Origin: an uncultured Clostridia bacterium
GTDB taxonomy: Bacteria > Bacillota > Clostridia > Christensenellales > UBA1242
DNA length: 64,000 bases
Assembly (NCBI GenBank): GCA_934757855.1
Contig: CAKVLR010000002.1
Location: 186,001 to 250,000, forward strand
Direction: 5' to 3'
Of the stretch, positions 24,856 through 37,500 are shown one piece after another. The first letter of the stretch is position 1, and each line of letters begins with the position of its first letter. Under the pieces are notes generated by a model, which saw nothing but the letters and a program-made list of their open reading frames with translations, was not told the origin of the DNA and made no database searches. A program made the translations under genes and the position numbers.

Positions 24856-26610
24856 TTATTTATCTTTTTTAATATCAACTTTTATGCTTAATTCTTCAAG
24901 TTGTTTTGCACTTACTTCGCTAGGAGCGTTCATAAGTGGGTCGTAAGCGGATTTGTTGAGCGGGAACGCAATTACTTCGCGCACATTTGGCTCATCAAGC
25001 ATAAGCATAATAGAACGGTCGATACCCAAAGCCATACCAGCGTGTGGTGGCGCACCATATTGGAACGCATTGTATAAAGCGCCAAAACGGTCTTTGCAGT
25101 GTTCCTCGGTCAAGCCCACAATTTCCATAAGTTTAAGCATTGTCTTTGCATCGTGGTTACGCTCAGCACCACTAAGCAACTCGATACCGTTACATACAAG
25201 GTCAAATTGATTTGCGTAAAGGTCGAGCGCGTTTTCTTTTGTCAAGTCATCACAAGGCTTGTTTGGCTTATTAAATGGGTTGTGGCAGAATTGCAAGTTG
25301 CCTTCCTCATCGAGTTCGTACATAGGGAAATCGGTAATCCAACAGAAAGCAAATTTATTAGGGTCACAAAGACCTAACTCTTCACCCAACAAGTTACGCA
25401 AAATACCGCTTAATTTTGTAGCAGTCTTTGGCTTGTTTGCAATCAAGAAAATACTTGTACCCTCTTTTGCACCTAGCAAAGACGAAAGAGCAAGTTTTTC
25501 CTCATCAGTCAAGAATTTTGCGATAGGGCTGTTAAATTCACCGTTCGTTTCTACCTTTATCCAAGCCAAACCTTTACTACCAGCCTCAACCATTTTTTCA
25601 GTTAAGTTGTCATAAAAACTACGAGGCTTGCCTGCAATATCGTGAACAGCGATTGCCTTTACCGTGCTACCCTTAAACGCGTTGAAACCTGTGTTTTCAA
25701 AAACGCTGGTAACATTTACAATTTCGAGTGGGTTACGCAAATCTGGCTTATCTGTACCGTATTTTTCCATACTTTCGTTAAATGGAATACGCTTAAATGG
25801 CGCAGGCGATACTTCTTTTTTACCAAAAGTCTTAAATAAGTCGTAAAAGACCTTTTCACCCAACTCAAACATATCTTCTTGTGTAGCAAAACTCATTTCC
25901 ATATCAAGTTGGTAAAATTCACCCGCTGCACGGTCAGCACGCGCGTCCTCATCTCTAAAACAAGGCGCAATTTGGAAATAACGGTCAAAACCTCCCACCA
26001 TTAGCAACTGTTTGAACATTTGCGGTGCTTGTGGAAGCGCGTAAAATTTACCTGGATGTTGTCTTGCTGGTACCAAAAAGGCACGCGCGCCCTCCGGACT
26101 ATCAGCAGTCAAAATAGGCGTTGCAATTTCTACAAAACCAAGACTTTCCATATAGTTACGCAAGTAAGAATTTACCTTACTACGAAACAAAATATTGCCG
26201 TAAACCTCAGGGTTACGCAAGTCTAAGAAACGATATTTTGTGCGCACATCTTCGCGGATTTTTTTACTTTCATCTACTTCAAAAGGCAATGGCTGAGTTA
26301 CCGCGCCCAAAAGTTGCAATTTGTAAGTAACGATTTCGATTTCACCAGTGTGAAGTTTTGGATTGATGTTGTTTTCTCCACGAGAAGTTACCTTACCCTC
26401 TACCGCGATAACGCTTTCGCGTGTAACGCGTGAAAGAATACTATCATCTTCTACAACAACTTGCACAATGCCTGTTTGGTCACGCAAGTCAATAAATGTG
26501 ATACCGCCGTGGTCGCGAATTGTTGCTACCCAACCGCAAACGCGGACAGTTTGTCCCTCCATACTCTTGTCCACATTGTTACAGTAAGTGGAACGATAAG
26601 TTGTCTGCAT
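24856..26610 (-). CDS. aspS: Aspartyl-tRNA synthetase
   Basis: Class II enzyme, 584 residues, with the OB-fold anticodon-binding N-terminus (VCGWVATIRDHGGITFIDLRD), catalytic core, bacterial GAD-like insertion and the C-terminal PHAGMALGIDRSIMLML (motif 3 arginine present). Motif 2 FRDEDARADRAAGEFYQLDMEM differs from the DLRADRQPEFTQID pattern of E. coli but occurs in related AspRS. Could be discriminating or act on both tRNA-Asp and tRNA-Asn; sequence alone does not settle this. Own promoter with near-consensus spacing. Confidence 0.95.
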   Translation of the reverse strand: MQTTYRSTYCNNVDKSMEGQTVRVCGWVATIRDHGGITFIDLRDQTGIVQVVVEDDSILSRVTRESVIAVEGKVTSRGENNINPKLHTGEIEIVTYKLQLLGAVTQPLPFEVDESKKIREDVRTKYRFLDLRNPEVYGNILFRSKVNSYLRNYMESLGFVEIATPILTADSPEGARAFLVPARQHPGKFYALPQAPQMFKQLLMVGGFDRYFQIAPCFRDEDARADRAAGEFYQLDMEMSFATQEDMFELGEKVFYDLFKTFGKKEVSPAPFKRIPFNESMEKYGTDKPDLRNPLEIVNVTSVFENTGFNAFKGSTVKAIAVHDIAGKPRSFYDNLTEKMVEAGSKGLAWIKVETNGEFNSPIAKFLTDEEKLALSSLLGAKEGTSIFLIANKPKTATKLSGILRNLLGEELGLCDPNKFAFCWITDFPMYELDEEGNLQFCHNPFNKPNKPCDDLTKENALDLYANQFDLVCNGIELLSGAERNHDAKTMLKLMEIVGLTEEHCKDRFGALYNAFQYGAPPHAGMALGIDRSIMLMLDEPNVREVIAFPLNKSAYDPLMNAPSEVSAKQLEELSIKVDIKKDK

Positions 26611-26646
26611 AGTTAATTTTCTCCTAATAATACAAGTTTACCTATA

Positions 26647-26675
26647 ATTATATACCAAATTAAAGGAAATTTCAA
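26647..26675 (-). promoter_or_regulatory. Promoter of aspS
   Basis: TTGAAA (26670-26675), 17-bp spacer, TATAAT (26647-26652), followed within 40 bp by TAGGAG and the aspS ATG. No T-box structure is apparent. Confidence 0.7.
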
Positions 26676-26701
26676 GTATTTATCAAAAGTAATATAGGCA
26701 C

Positions 26702-26736
26702 AAAAAACAAAAACTTAGGCATTTACCTAAGTTTTG
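26702..26736. terminator. Bidirectional terminator after the MFS gene
   Basis: AAAACTTAGG/CCTAAGTTTT (26710-26735), 10-bp perfect stem with 6-nt loop. Confidence 0.9.
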
Positions 26737-26743
26737 TGTTAAA

Positions 26744-28171
26744 TTATTGATTTTCTTGCTTAATTTTCGGCTCATTTTCTTGCAAACTATTTGCGTTTTG
26801 CTCTTTTTCTGTTTCAATATTTGCATTTAAGTCGTTTTCTTGCTCAATTTGAGTAGTAACGGTTGTTGATTTTGCAGGTTGTTTGTAGAATAAGAACACA
26901 ATCAGCGCAATTACCGCAAAAATCGTTGCATATGGGAAAAGCCATTGAAAACCTAACGCTTTAAAGAAGAAACCAACACAAATAGGTGTCAAACTTTGCG
27001 CAAGCATACTAGCGGAATAATACCAACCAGTTAGTTTGCCAACGGTCTTTTTGCTAGCCATTTCTACTACCATTGGATAACTATTTACATTCACCCACGC
27101 CCAGCCGATACCAGCGATTGCAATCAAGATATACAGCACCCACGGAATAGACACAAAGCACGCTACAAGTAGCGAAATAATCATAAGCCCAAGTCCTAGC
27201 AAAACGGTATTTCTTCTGCCTAATTTACCCGCGATATAGCCACCTGGGAGAAAACTGATTAGACTACACACGGTCATAATGATTACCGCAGTACCCCACC
27301 AGCCAGTGCCTTGTCCTAGATAACTCGTACCAAAGAGCGAACCAAATGTTTCGATTGCGTTAAACGCAAAAAACCACAAGAAAATTGATAAAAGCAACAC
27401 GATTAAATTGCGTTTGTCCAGTTTGCTCAATGGCTTGTCCTCTGCGATTTGTTCGGTCGTTTCGCTTTGGCGCTCGCCTTCAGCCATTTCACTTTCGAGT
27501 TCTTTGGCGAGTTTGTTTTCTTTTATTTTTAATAGCAAAATTACTAGCGCTACGAGCATTAATACAGCGGTCGCAACAAACGGTATCCAAATTGTGCTTG
27601 CATTGTAGGTAAGTAGCCCTGTAACCTCATCTTGCTTTGCTGGGAAGAAAATTGCTAGCGCGCCCGCAAAAATCGCACCAAGGTAACCTACAAAGTTAAT
27701 TATCGCGTTTGCCTTGCTTCGTAGAGGTTTTGGCGTAATATCTGGCATAAGCGCAACTGCTGGCGAACGATATACATTCATAGCGAGCAAAATTAAACCC
27801 ATAACTACAATCATCCAAATAAATTTGTTGTAGATAAACAAAATAGGGATTAGTGGGAACAATACAACAGCACAGCTTACACCACTAATGATAAACGGCA
27901 TACGCTTGCCTAATTTTGCGTTTGTCTTGTCACTTAATTTCCCAAAAAGCGGAAGCATAACCAACGCTAAGACATTGTCCATAGCCATAATTATACCCAC
28001 CAAATACGAGTGGTCGGCAACCGTTCCGCCAAATTGCCTAACGAAAAAATCACTCAAAAATAACGGACAATAAGTATTGTAAATTTGCCACAACATCAAA
28101 ATCGTGAAAAATGCAAGCCCTATATAAAATGTACGCTTGTAATTGAGTTTTAACTTGTTTTCTTTCTCCAT
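26744..28171 (-). CDS. MFS transporter, SLC45/sugar-permease-like
   Basis: 475 residues, twelve predicted helices. The first loop after TM2, FGKLSDKTNAKLGKRMPFI, is the MFS motif A and its GKRxPF ending is typical of the GPH/SLC45 (sucrose and glycoside) branch. The second half repeats it (GYIAGKLGRRNTVLL). Several N-terminal hydrophobic residues and a long charged cytoplasmic linker with EES runs (about residues 215-250) separate the halves. The C-terminus is a polar Gln/Asn-rich tail. Probably imports or exports a sugar or polyol; substrate unknown. Ribosome binding site GGGGAAG. Has its own promoter and terminator. Confidence 0.85.
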   Translation of the reverse strand: MEKENKLKLNYKRTFYIGLAFFTILMLWQIYNTYCPLFLSDFFVRQFGGTVADHSYLVGIIMAMDNVLALVMLPLFGKLSDKTNAKLGKRMPFIISGVSCAVVLFPLIPILFIYNKFIWMIVVMGLILLAMNVYRSPAVALMPDITPKPLRSKANAIINFVGYLGAIFAGALAIFFPAKQDEVTGLLTYNASTIWIPFVATAVLMLVALVILLLKIKENKLAKELESEMAEGERQSETTEQIAEDKPLSKLDKRNLIVLLLSIFLWFFAFNAIETFGSLFGTSYLGQGTGWWGTAVIIMTVCSLISFLPGGYIAGKLGRRNTVLLGLGLMIISLLVACFVSIPWVLYILIAIAGIGWAWVNVNSYPMVVEMASKKTVGKLTGWYYSASMLAQSLTPICVGFFFKALGFQWLFPYATIFAVIALIVFLFYKQPAKSTTVTTQIEQENDLNANIETEKEQNANSLQENEPKIKQENQ

Positions 28172-28280
28172 TTTTTACTTCCCCGTTTTTATTCTGCCCC
28201 AAAAATCTATATTTAATTATATAAAATAACCTTTAATTTAGCAAGCAATTTCCCCCGCTTTTGCAAAATTTAAAAAACTA

Positions 28281-28308
28281 ATTATACACTGATTACGATT
28301 AAAGTAAA
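28281..28308 (-). promoter_or_regulatory. Promoter of the MFS gene
   Basis: TTTACT (28303-28308), 16-bp spacer, TATAAT (28281-28286). Confidence 0.55.
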
Positions 28309-28346
28309 GGTTTTTAGTTGACAAAATAGTTAAATTTTGTGTTTTG

Positions 28347-28408
28347 GTCAAGTATAACATATCAAAATTGTTATTTTTGATACTTTTGTCAAGTATAGCA
28401 TATCAAAA
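28347..28408 (-). repeat. Direct repeat pair upstream of the MFS promoter
   Basis: GTCAAGTATAACATATCAAA (from 28347) and GTCAAGTATAGCATATCAAA (from 28388), one mismatch, centres 41 bp apart, nearly four helical turns. They lie upstream of the MFS promoter and may be operator sites. Between them TATCAAAA/TTTTTGATA forms an inverted repeat. Confidence 0.6.
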
Positions 28409-28437
28409 AAAGGCACGCTATTCTTGCGCACCTTTTT
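28404..28437 (-). terminator. Terminator of the giant surface-protein gene
   Basis: Minus strand GGTGCGC/GCGTGCC (7 bp, 28412-28432) followed by TTTTTTT. Confidence 0.8.
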
Positions 28438-28519
28438 CGCTAATCTATTTCGAGTTTTTTAATAATTTTTTTGCAAAAAGCAAATTTAATTAAAGTTGAT
28501 TTAAAGTTTTTTGTATCAT

Positions 28520-31500
28520 TTATGCCCGAGTGATTGAGGTAATATAACCAGAAGAACCAGCATCTACTTCAAAAGTACACCACCAAGCATCGCGTTCAGT
28601 TTCATAATACGAGCCTGATGCGCCAAAACTTTTTGATAAGCCTCCACTGATACCTTTCACAGATGCAGTACCAGATTTATAGCGATAATCGTGGTGAGGT
28701 GTAGGGTTATCTTCCCAACCCCATAGCGGAAACTTAAATTCTTTGTGTTCTGTGTGATGCGTATGATACCTAGCGGTATAATTCAACTCAACATTAACAG
28801 CAAATTTACTTAAATGACTAGGAACATTTGAAACGACTTGACCTTCTACGCTCCAACTTCTATCTCCACCTTTACCAAGACTAGTAACATATTGTGAGGT
28901 ATTACCGCTACCTAATCCACCGCCTGTAATTTCAACAGACAAGTATCTGCCGATACTATCAGATTCTGGATATTCTATGTGTTTACCTACCAGTGGGTCG
29001 GCGGTCACGGTTTCTGAGTCACTCCAAGAGCCTCCCCCAGCAAATACACTTTCAAACCCAGCCTTACAATAAGTAGTAATAGATAGGCTAAAATAGTTTG
29101 CCTCTTTTGGAGGTTTTGTAGGAATACCAGATATTTCCGTAGTTTCACCCTTTTCATCTGTATAACGCATATTTTCGTATTGTTGTGCCTCATCATTAAA
29201 GCCATCTTTCTTCGCGCGAGTTATTTGCGATTCATCGACATCAAATCTATAAGTCCAAGTTGCTTTCATAGTAGCCCCGCTCATATTTGCAAAACCATAC
29301 TTAATAGAACTGATTTTATAGTAATATGAGTCGTAAACGGTCTTTTTCACAACGGTATCATCGTTTGAGCCTTCTTTCCATACCCACTCATCTTGCAAGA
29401 TTTTACCGTGTCCGTCTTCCATTTCGCCGACTAATTCGGTAGCAATTTCAATACCTGTACTCATAGGGTGAGTCGTAACGGTAAAGTTTACTTGTTTTTG
29501 AGTAAATGTAATACCTGGTTTAAGAAGATTGTGTGCAGGCTCGTAGCCATCGTGAATAGGAGTCACGGTGAACTGGTTGTTTCCACCTTGTACATAACCT
29601 ATGTAGGCTGTCTTGTAATTGTAAATCATATCATTGATGACCGAAGCGCTACGAGCGCGTGAGTCCGAGCAATCCGCATAAGCATAGTTAAAGTTTGCAG
29701 TTGCGTAGTAATTTACATTACCTGATTTTATGCTTGTGCTTGAATTGCTAGAATAAATTTGAGTTTGATAGAACGAGTTATTTAGTCCATATTGGTTAAT
29801 CGTTACTTTGAGTGCTGAAAATTGGTTATTTACCGAATAAGTTGCATTCATTCTAATAGTATCACCGCTTTGACCAAATGAAATTCTGCTCGTGTCGAAT
29901 GTAAGTGCGCGGTAATAGTTAAATGGCAACCCGATTGTGTAATAACTTTCCTCTACATATTTATTTTGGCTATTATAGAATTTTATATAAATCTTAAAGC
30001 CATCTGAGCCTCTAATCTCAGGTTTTGAGATAAATATGTCGTTTAAAATTCGGCTAAATAGGTCGTAATATCTCGTTGCTTGGTCTTTGATACCTGTTGA
30101 GCCTTGGAAAGTAAATTCCGCACTATTTGTCTTTAAATATGGATAATAATAATATACTTTTGCACTATCGACTGCTAAGTTGTATGGCAAGCGCTTGCTT
30201 TCGTTGTATCCAGAACTATCACGCGATGTTGAGTAGTTAGTCAACACGCCATTAGTTTGGCTAAGCAAAGTATTTATGTCTAATTTATCTACTGTGCCAG
30301 ATTCTGCGTGCGCAAGAGATTGCATATTAAAGTTTGCAGTTTCTATGTCGTTTTTAACCTTTAAGTTAACTAAATAGTACAAATCTTTACTATTAAAGCC
30401 TCGACCGATATATTCCATAGAGTCATCGACAACTGCAACGATATTTAAGTGCCAACGGTCGTTGTCGTTGTTTGGCAAACGCCACTGGTTGTAATTTGAT
30501 TTATCAACGCTAGGGTCGCCTAAGTCGATTTTTAAAATCTCGGTCAAATTCTTTGTATTCCACTTATCTTTTTCTAATCCACTGCCAGGCGAAATAGTCA
30601 CTGCTGATTTTACACGAGTATTGTAAATATTATATGACATATTCCCTTCTCTATCAAGGTAAATGTGATATTGTGCATTACGGTGAATAGATAAATAGTT
30701 GTATGGAATGTATGAGTGGTGGTAATAGTAATAACCTTCGTGCGTGTAGAACGATGGCATACCACCTTGGAAATCTGTCGTAAAGTCACATTTATTTTGG
30801 TCAAAAGTAGTTTGTACTGTTTCTAGCCTACCGTAGAAGTATAATTCATATCCAGTACGCGTATCACTAGTAACCCACAATTTTTCAGGAGCAACTGCCT
30901 CCCCAGACAAATCAGGAGCGATAGTTTGAATGTCGATAGAAATCAAACCACCGTGGTAATTTCCAGTTGCTGTTTGAGTGCCGTCCGCATCATTAATGAG
31001 GTCATACATTGCCTTGTATAGACAAGTCGTAATGTAATTGTAGATATCTTCGTAAGTTGTGTAGTCAAATCTAGCCTCATCTGTATCTTTGCCTTTTACC
31101 TCATCGTAGAACGCCCCACCAACTACCGACTCATCACTAGCAAGCAAGCAAGTGCGGTTTACATCGTAAGTACGCAAAGTGATAGGTTTTGTATAAGTCT
31201 TTCCATCTTTGCCCACATATTTAAGGGTAATCAAGTAATTTGTACGCAAGTCAGTCTTTAACATACCATACTCAAAGTATTGTCCGCCATTGTCTTGCAA
31301 GGTTTTGAGCGTTGTGTAAATGTATGGGTTTGAAGCAAGACCTACATAATCTCCACCCTCAATTACATTTGTTTTGTACATTTTGCCATCTTGCTCCAAC
31401 ATTTGCAAGTTTTCGGTGTAGTAAGACAATGTTGGTGTCATTGTATCAAACATCAATGTAACTTCTGGCGCAGTGTATTGCTTTTTCACGGCCAAATAGT

Positions 31501-34500
31501 TGTTGTGAGTGTGTGTATTGCTATTTACATAGATACGGTCAATTTTTGATTTTGCACTCAATACTTCGCCACGATAATTAGCGGTCAAGTATTCGTTGTT
31601 TATGTTCCCATTTTCCAACTCACCGCGCGAGTCAATCGAACCATCATTTGTAAATCTATCGGTATTTGTTACTGCTTGAATTCTAAATGTCACCAAATTT
31701 GGTAATCTTTCATCAAGAGTTGTAAACATATTGCCAGCGCCAGCCTCAGGGCTATCTACCGCTAACTCAATATATGCCATACCGTAGCGTGGGTCGTTTG
31801 TATCATCGATATAATGAATTACAAAACGCACCGCATCGCTCCACACCCACTCATTTCCGCTTGCGCCTGTTCCGCTAGAACCGCCATCGTTTGTATCAAA
31901 ATGGGTGTAAGCCAAAGACATTTCAATTAATTTGTCATTTCTAATGATTGCATCTTTTGTATATACATTTTTGAGCCAAATTCGGTAGTAGTAGCCACTA
32001 TCGGAGTCAGCGATTACATAGCCATCGGTCGCTCCATCGGTTTTGCGCGAACCATCAAGGTTTACATAGTCGCTAGAACCATCTTTGTTGAGAATTTCGA
32101 TAAAGTCAATAGTAGGCTCGGCGTATTGAATGTTGTGTCTAAATGTAAAGTAAGTGCTAGGATTTAAGACATTCATATCAAGATATGGAATAGTAAATTG
32201 TTTTTCGTTCAATTTTGCATAGAAATTGTCCACCATTTCCTCTATTACATTGCCATTTTCATCTAGCACATAAGGAATGTGTGTTCTTATCCACTTTTTG
32301 CTATAAATTACATCATCTTCGTAATTTCCGCTTTCATCGAGTGGCGCATTGTTGTTGATTGCGTTGTTGTCAACCCAAGTTTTTATCCTACAATAGTAAT
32401 TGATAGGTACAAGTACTTTGTCTAGGCTCTCACCACCTACTCGGCTACTATTTAAGAGTTCGTTTAGTGTGAGAGTGTCGATTTTGATATTGCCGTTTGA
32501 GTCAAGCACACCCACAGCCCTAGTTAGGTCAAGTGCGCCAGAATTTGGTAATCTGTCTTGATAATCGTGCAAAATGTATAAGTCCACCGTTCCGCTACTG
32601 GTTGGGTAAACATTGTCTTTTGTACCGATAATCCAGTGTGCAAGGTAAGTACCTTCGGCATCTTGTTGCTTCATCCAATCTCTGTTTGTACTTGCGCGAA
32701 TATCTTGCGTATTGTACACCCAGAACTCAAACGCGTTGTTGTAGTTGTCGGGTTGTACGCTTGAAATCGTGTAGTATGCGTTATTTGCCATATCAGTATT
32801 CTCAACAGGCCAAACATCAGTAACGGTATTTGTAATATTTACATCAGTATGAATACCTGAAACTTTTTTGTACATATAACTTACACCCACCGAAGTGTCC
32901 GAATTTAGATAGTACATATCGTTTTTGTTGCCCGTAAGCATCCAGTCTTTTTGCGATAGGTAGATATAAATCTTGTAGTACTTGTTTGGTGTCAAATTGA
33001 AGTTTACTGCGGTTGGTTGTTGAATGTAGCATTGCCTACCATTTAGGAAGTAGTCCTGACTGTAATCAAGCAACTTACCAGCGGTCGTATTGTTTTCCGC
33101 AAAGTATTTTACTTGATTTTCCGAATCTAAGAAATGCAATTTTTCTTCATCGCTTAGCGAATTGTACAATTTTTCGCTAGCGTCCGTGCCGTTTTCTACC
33201 TCAAAGGCAAACAAGTTTATATTGTAAGTACAAGATTCGTTTACCGTATAAGTGTATTTGTCTGGGGTCAAAATCCAGTTAATCACGAATTGACTACTGT
33301 TTGTACCTGTGTAATCTAAGCGGTAATCAAGTATAGGTCTAGGCAAGATTACATAGTGGCAAACTTCTTGTTTAAGCATATATGGGTCGGCAATAGGGCT
33401 ACTATCACCTATTTCATCACCATTTAATACCCAGAAAATGTGGTAAATACCTGCATTGATATTTGTATCAAATAGCAAGTGAATATCAATCGTAACTTTT
33501 ACCCTTGTGTAATCAATGTCGTTACCTGTGATAAAGCAACGCTCAATCATTACATCTGGATAATCGCTACTAAAATAGAAGTTTTGCGTGCCAAAGTTTG
33601 AAGGGTCAGGAATTGCATAAGTGTGTGAGTAGTAGTTGTTTGTGTCGTAATTTAGACCTTCAAACAATCTCGCTGTAACTGTGATTGTCTTTGGTAAACG
33701 GTAGAAAGTCGTGCCATCGACTTTTTCTTGAATTGTGTTTACATAGAACGAGAGATTTGCTTGTTTAAACTCAGCCTCACCCCACATTCTATTTGCACCC
33801 TCGTTTGGATTTGCCACTTCATCAGTTAGTTTGGTGGTTAAGTACTCACCCTCAATAGTTGCGCCAGTTGCGGTACTTCTCCAAACATCGCGCACCACAC
33901 GCTCAGCAGTATAACTGCTATCAGCATAGTACGGGCTAGAAGTTTTGAGTGTTACGCGCAGGTAGTAATATCCACCGCGCAATGAATCATCGGCAGAAAG
34001 CCAAGTTTCTTTTGAAGTTTGCAAATTATTTGCAAGGTAATTTATCTCACCAACAAGGTTAAAGTTGTATTTAGTCACACCACGCAAATAAGTGATATAT
34101 TTAAAGTAATCATTAGTCGCATCTTTGTTCCAAACAAGTTCTGCGGTTGCTTCATTTTGTTTTACCTCGTTGTAATCTCTCCCTTTTGTTGGCTCAGGGT
34201 CACCCACTTGCCAATTTGAGAGTTTAAGCAAACTTACTTCAATCCATACACTATATTCGTTTGCAGAAATATCTTGATAAATAGTGTTGTTTATGTCGCT
34301 TGCAAGCACTGCATCAAATTCGCGGTGGTCGTCCCAGTTGATATACATATTCGGCAAACTCGAACTGCTGTCAAGTTTGGAAGTATCAACCGTCACATAT
34401 CCACTATTGTAGTAATAGTCGTTTGGCGCAACCGTAAACATAAACACTTCGTTACGGTCTTTACCACCAGCAACTAGATAATTTGAAATGTCTAATTCAT

Positions 34501-37500
34501 ACTCGTTGTCAACATAAATAATTTCTTCGTAATATTCTTGCTCAGTGCCAGCAATAATTTTGGTTGTATAATTTCTAATCACTATACCAAAATGTCCTGC
34601 TTTGTCCTCGCCGTAAATTTCGTCACTAAACGCCCAAGTAAGCACGCCATCGTGTGAAAGATTTACATTTTTAGGTTGGTTTGGATATGGAATACCTTGA
34701 TATGTGTAAGTATTCATTTTTTCTGCGCTACCATAACTATTTTGAGGGCTAAATATAATGTTTTGTACAACTTTTTTGTTTGTACCCAAAGCCTCAGCCA
34801 CTAGATAGTAGTCATAAGTACCCGCGAGATAATATACACCCGTTTGTACGCCATCTTCTTTAATTCTTGAAGTATCCTGAAAGAAAGCACGCATATCAAA
34901 CGCCATAACGCCTTTGTCAAGCGCCAATGAGAAGTAGTTGTTTATATCTTGCTCAATCGCGTATGTGATATTGTTTTCACTATCCACTGTAATAACCAAA
35001 AATGCCGAATATTGTTTTGAGTGGAAGCGTTGTTGCATAATTTCGCTAGATTGATTTTTGTCTTGCATTGTAACGGTATATTTAACTACTATTGAGTAAG
35101 CGTGTACAGGCAACGACCAAGTAAGCATACCATTTTTGAGAGTTTCGGTTTCGTTGCTTTCGGTAATTTCTGTAACTAGACTATATTTAGTTGCATCTGC
35201 ATTCTTATCATAAGTCAAAAATTCTACAAGTCTTGTCTTTAATGCAGTCGTTCCGCTAGTCTTTGAAATTTCACTGTCAAGATAGTAGTTATTGTCGCGT
35301 GACAATGTTTGTACAGTAAAGTAGTAGTTGTGCGGTCCGTAGTGTCTAATTTTGTCAAATACTTTGATACCCAAGAAGATACCATTTGAAAAGTCGCTTG
35401 CGGTCAAAGTGACATCTAACGGCTCACACGCAACATCGGTAAGGCTAGCATCGTAACTACTGTTGTAATAAGGGGTTACACGGTAAGTAGAACCTAATTG
35501 CGCATTTCTAAATACAAGTGCAATTTCAGTGATATTTGTATTTGTAGGACTGTCGCTGTATGTCACATCAACTGACAAAGCATTAAGCAGTGGCGCTTCT
35601 TCCATTAAGTGCAAATCTACTGTAAAAATACTAGCAAGTTTGTCTTGTGCTTCACTAATTGTGAAAGTCGTACTTCCTTCTATATAGAAGTAGTAGTTTT
35701 CATCACCGTAAGGAATGATTTTTATTGTGTTTGTACCAGCAACAATCTTTGAAAGCAAAACTTTGTTGTCTGCGGTCGAAATTGCACTAAATGTCAAGCC
35801 AGTTTCACTAACAATCTTTTCGTTTCTCAATTTTCCAGCCCAAACATACTCGTTTGTAGCGGTATCAAGCACATAAACATTGAACTGTGTCGCTCTTGAC
35901 AAACTGTCATCGTTTATTACAAAGAATTTTGTGTTTACGCCATATGCGTTTTTGTATTGCTCAAAATCGCTAGCGTACTCACTATTATTTATGTAATAAT
36001 CAGGTACAATCGCAAATAAATTTGCATTGTCAACGGCGGTTAGACCGAATTTGTTTGTATAGTTTGCGTTAGCCATTTGTGAGTTGCTGTGGTATTCATC
36101 ATACCCGCACGCAACTACGCTCAAAATGTACTCGCCCGCAGGAAGGCTACGCGTTGGGTCATTTGCTGAACTATCAAAATAACTAAATGCGTATCTACCC
36201 TTTGTTGGGTCCGCTACATCAGTCATAGCGAGGTTTTTCTCACCTACGCCAAAGTTTTCAGCGATAACAATTACATCACCATTTGAATTTGTGAGATAAA
36301 CGCTAAATGTGTTATTTTTACGGTATGTCCAAGTCACAGTAGTTGCAAAATCGTTTGCAACGGTAAGCGTGGTAACGGTAAGTCCCTCCACCATTTCAGC
36401 AGAAGCCATATGCTTGTATTCCACACTCGCAGGAACCGCACTTTCCGATACAAATACTTTGTTTGGCTCATCTTTTGCCACTTTTACTACTACATAGTAT
36501 TTGCCCGCCTCTAAGCCGTTTACTAATGAGGTAATATCATAACTTGTACTCTTTGTGGTTGCACTACGGTTTGTCATAGCAGTGCCATTTTCAGTTGTAG
36601 AAATATAGATTTCATATTTTGTTGCAAAGGTAACCGCATTCCAACTTGCGGTTGTTCCATCAAGTCTAAGGTTTGTAGGTGCATCTTTGATAATCACAGG
36701 TGCATCTTTGATTGAACCACTTGAAGTATTACCATTGTAGATTACAACAGTGTTGCCTTCAATCGTGTATGTACAATCGCTAACCTTTATAGTCCAGTTT
36801 ACATTTCTGCCGTTTGAATGAATAGCATCAATCATCTCATTATTCAATGTAAGTACTACACTTTGTCCGCTTGTGTCAAAAGTATCAATCGCAAATTCAA
36901 TACCGTTGAGCGTGAGCGTATATTTCGCACCCATAAACGCACCAGAATTTTTCAAAATATTTGTCCAACTTGCCTTATATGCGCCATCATAGTTGATTGC
37001 AAAGTCGCTAATTTCGTTTAATTCTTGCGTGTTTGCGAAATATTTTGTCACCACATTACTTACCACTTCACTTTCAGCAGTATTTTTAGATTGAATACTA
37101 AATTTAATCGCATAAGGCTTGTCTAGGTTAAATGTAATGTAATTTTCTGTTGTAGTTTGATTTTCATGTGACAATGCTACTGTGCCATTTTCATCATATA
37201 GATATAACGAATAAACATAGGTAGAATTTGTAAATCTTGCATCGCCTGTCCACGAAATAGTACCGCTTACGCTGTCGTAACTAAATTTAATGTCTGTTGG
37301 GTCGTTCATTGCGCCGATTACAAAACTGTGAGTGGTGCTACTCGTTGGCGCAAAGTTAAAGGTTTCAAGCCCTAGATTGCTAGGTTTACAAGCAATTTCC
37401 GCAGTCAATGCAGTAATTACAAATGTAAATTGAGTATTTTTGGTCGAGAGAGCTGTTTTCCACGCTTCACCGCCCGCAAAAGTAAATTTAATTGCGTTTA

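Larger units (their letters stand above)
28172..28519. other. 348-bp intergenic region between giant gene and MFS gene
   Basis: Holds, from right to left on the minus strand, the giant-gene terminator (28404-28437), two copies of a 20-bp direct repeat (from 28348 and 28389, 41 bp apart), then the MFS promoter (28281-28308). No RNA gene recognised. Confidence 0.6.

Noticed and set aside
26611..26743. T-box leader before aspS
   Set aside because: No specifier loop or T-box sequence; only a simple promoter and ribosome binding site.
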